From the NCBI RefSeq assembly GCF_020169515.1, contig NZ_JAHMHW010000010.1:121160-185159 (forward strand): DNA of 64,000 nt, given 5' to 3'. The notes beneath the pieces were generated by a model, which saw only the letters and a program-made list of their open reading frames with translations, made no database searches and was not told where the DNA came from. Positions 62,554 to 64,000 of the stretch are shown here, in pieces. How positions within the stretch are numbered: position 1 is the first letter of the stretch; each line of letters begins with the position of its first letter. The position numbers were made by a program, and so were the translations under genes. The stretch comes from Paenibacillus vietnamensis (GTDB taxonomy: Bacteria; Bacillota; Bacilli; Paenibacillales; Paenibacillaceae).

Positions 62554-63087
62554 TTAGACCAAGCCTTGGTCGATTAGAAGCTGCAATTTGTCCTTTGGTA
62601 TGCTTCTAATCAAGTCACCATTTTCAACATCAATAGCTTCCCATTCTGAAAAAAGAACAAAATCACGAGTTACTGGTAACAGGTCATTCCAATCAACCGT
62701 GTTTAATTGATAGGCAACCTCAAAACGCACATTTTGACACAATGCCCACGTTTCTTCCCAATCATCATCTTTAGTTAATTCCATAAACTCCACTTGTTTA
62801 ACTCCAAACGACGATGACACTTTATCGGGCCCTGCTTGATAATTAACAGGCATTTCTGCCGAATTCCATGCATACCATAGCTTTTGTTCCTCTTCTTCTT
62901 GAATCATTTCATCTCGAATGGACTTTATTCCGAGCGTAATTAATCCGAGTACCGGCTCATAATCAGTTCCCATAAGGGCGATATAACAGACTTCATCCCG
63001 ATCCTTTAATTTTATATCCCTAACGGCATTTTTCATTCCAAGAAGCATGTCTTGCTTCATTTCTTCCAGCAGCTGTTCTTTCTTCAT
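62554..63087 (-). CDS. Hypothetical protein, possibly DUF4303-like
   Basis: A 177-residue soluble acidic protein with no signal peptide. The central part (KLWYAWNSAEMPV, then DDWEETWALCQNVRFEVAYQ) has a pattern like DUF4303, a family found near polymorphic toxin immunity genes, but this is a weak match by eye. The ATG has GAGGGTGACG upstream. It lies next to a lipoprotein gene on the same strand, 35 bp apart. Confidence 0.6.
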   Translation of the reverse strand: MKKEQLLEEMKQDMLLGMKNAVRDIKLKDRDEVCYIALMGTDYEPVLGLITLGIKSIRDEMIQEEEEQKLWYAWNSAEMPVNYQAGPDKVSSSFGVKQVEFMELTKDDDWEETWALCQNVRFEVAYQLNTVDWNDLLPVTRDFVLFSEWEAIDVENGDLIRSIPKDKLQLLIDQGLV

Positions 63088-63122
63088 CCAAACGTCACCC
63101 TCTCATGCCAGATAATAATAAC

Positions 63123-63662
63123 TCAATGATTGTCTGAAAGAATTATCTGTGTTTTGGTGCTTGGACGTGCATTTATCTGTTTTGATTGATAATCTTCTGT
63201 ACTTTCAATATCTTCTGGAGGCAGCGAAACCTTTACATCGTAAGTGCCCGAAAGCGCCGGTTCAAGTCCTGATTTGCTGTGATACTTGGAAATAAAAATC
63301 GACTTATCTTCGACCTTTTGACCAGGCTCCAGTTTAGACTTTCCTAAGTCTAGAGTGCAGGCTTCGCCTTGTTTTGCTGACAAGATGGTATTAGATTCCT
63401 GGTGTACAACATTTACAATAGCATGATTTGGACAACTTGAGCTGCCTGAAACGTAGGTTAAAGCTTCTTTTCCCCGATTCGTCACGGTTGTGATCACTTC
63501 AATTTCATCATTCATTCCAAAAAGGTTTTTACTTAGCTTGATTTCATATGCTAGGTCCCCAATTGTTTCCTGATGTAGAACTGGACCTAATTTTCCTGTT
63601 TCGTTAGAACATCCCACAGCAAAAGAAATACTGAATATAAGTACAACAAATGCTTTTTTCAA
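63123..63662 (-). CDS. Lipoprotein with BsuPI/intracellular-inhibitor-like domain
   Basis: A 179-residue lipoprotein. The start TTG at 63662 has AGGAGG nine bases upstream and gives MKKAFVVLIFSISFAVGC, a signal with a lipobox (FAVGC). The rest is one beta-sandwich-like domain (KNLFGMNDEIEVITTVTN, LEPGQKVEDKSIF, LSGTYDVKVSL) similar in pattern to the BsuPI family of proteinase inhibitors. The longer frame to 63695 would bury the ribosome binding site. Function unknown. Confidence 0.75.
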   Translation of the reverse strand: MKKAFVVLIFSISFAVGCSNETGKLGPVLHQETIGDLAYEIKLSKNLFGMNDEIEVITTVTNRGKEALTYVSGSSSCPNHAIVNVVHQESNTILSAKQGEACTLDLGKSKLEPGQKVEDKSIFISKYHSKSGLEPALSGTYDVKVSLPPEDIESTEDYQSKQINARPSTKTQIILSDNH

Positions 63663-63894
63663 AAGGGTCTTCCTCCTGCTGTATTCGTAATACATTATAG
63701 ACGTGTTTAGAGAGGAAAAGTTGTATCGACAAACGAAAAAGACAGCCGGTTATGTGAGCCAGCTGCCGTGTGAAAATGGTGTTAGGTAAAGCTTCCGCTT
63801 CCTTGGATATTTCTCGTCCAATCGGCCGATCGTTTCTCGCCGGCTGAAGAAATGGAGTTGCTGCAAGCAACCGCACTACTACACTGTATAACTT

Positions 63895-63940
63895 TAAAAA
63901 ATAACAAACCCTTTATCCAAATTGGATAAAGGGTTTGTTA
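63895..63940 (-). terminator. Strong terminator after the tRNA-Pro gene
   Basis: A 19-bp perfect inverted repeat (63902-63920 with 63922-63940) around one base. On the minus strand it is followed by five T. It ends five bases past the tRNA 3' end. Confidence 0.9.
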
Positions 63941-63945
63941 TGTAA

Positions 63946-64000
63946 TCGGGATGACACGATTTGAACATGCGACCCCCTGGTCCCAAACCAGGTGCTCTAC
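63946..64000 (-). tRNA. tRNA-Pro(UGG), 5' part beyond window
   Basis: The minus strand shows D-arm 3' strand (GTAGAGC), an anticodon arm CCTGG-TTTGGGA-CCAGG with anticodon TGG, a T arm (GCATG-TTCAAAT-CGTGT) and the 3' acceptor strand ending in CATCCCGA. The CCA is not encoded. The acceptor 5' strand lies beyond the right edge. A strong terminator follows. Confidence 0.93.

Noticed and set aside
63604..63876. 90-codon open frame on the minus strand upstream of the lipoprotein gene
   Set aside because: Cysteine-rich, no ribosome binding site, and it overlaps the signal peptide region of the lipoprotein in another frame.
1..64000. CRISPR arrays, insertion sequences or prophage genes
   Set aside because: No regular spaced repeats, transposase motifs or phage structural genes were seen, although the defence island could be mobile.

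Overview
The window reads as chromosome from an endospore-forming Bacillota, most like Paenibacillus. The support is strong AGGAGG-type ribosome binding sites, frequent TTG and GTG starts, a GerPA-like spore protein, a DUF3231 protein, a secreted pectate lyase ending in a FIMAH-type domain, a Tc toxin locus and a tRNA-Pro(UGG). This is inferred from protein character only; no database search was possible. Gene density is high and most genes lie on the minus strand.

Positions 1-15.5 kb look like a defence/stress island, all on the minus strand. In transcription order it starts with an XRE regulator - ImmA/IrrE protease - PIN nuclease cassette with a palindromic operator. A NERD protein - MazG-like pyrophosphohydrolase - PLD/SF2 helicase run follows. 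Next come a frameshifted winged-helix gene and an overlapping AAA ATPase/HNH pair resembling Septu (PtuA/PtuB). A VWA protein, a WYL regulator and an AddB-like/AddA-like nuclease-helicase pair complete it; the last gene runs off the left edge.

Positions 15.5-21.7 kb hold an RNA-repair/Ro60 module, the most interesting part of the window. The minus-strand order is two structured noncoding RNAs, a TROVE-VWA (Ro60/Rsr) protein, a nucleotidyltransferase and RtcB. The upstream RNA contains a circularly permuted tRNA-Arg(UCU)-like domain. It keeps the anticodon arm, T arm, acceptor-like hairpin and D arm, in that order, inside an 11-bp terminal stem. The second RNA has a T arm and shares the same 5' motif. 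They are therefore strong Y RNA (YrlA-type) candidates. Two overlapping WYL-domain genes are divergently transcribed from the same intergenic region and may regulate the module.

A RelE-like toxin/antitoxin pair (21.8-22.6 kb) separates this from a 20-kb Tc insecticidal toxin operon (22.8-42.3 kb). That operon encodes a giant TcB-TcC fusion (SpvB + RHS + hypervariable toxin tail with a 24-serine linker), a TcA N-terminal part with a PA14-like insertion, and a separate TcA C-terminal, TcB-binding part.

From 42.5 kb the window holds a GerPA-like gene, two small membrane-protein genes and a 1950-residue multidomain surface protein. After these come a galactokinase-like gene, an M20 dipeptidase, a LysM protein, a MutT-like Nudix protein and a DeoR - phosphatase/phosphodiesterase - MFS transporter operon. 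A PL1 pectate lyase, a DUF3231 protein, a small two-helix membrane protein, a hypothetical protein and a lipoprotein follow, and a tRNA-Pro is cut by the right edge. No CRISPR array, insertion sequence, rRNA or replication origin was seen.
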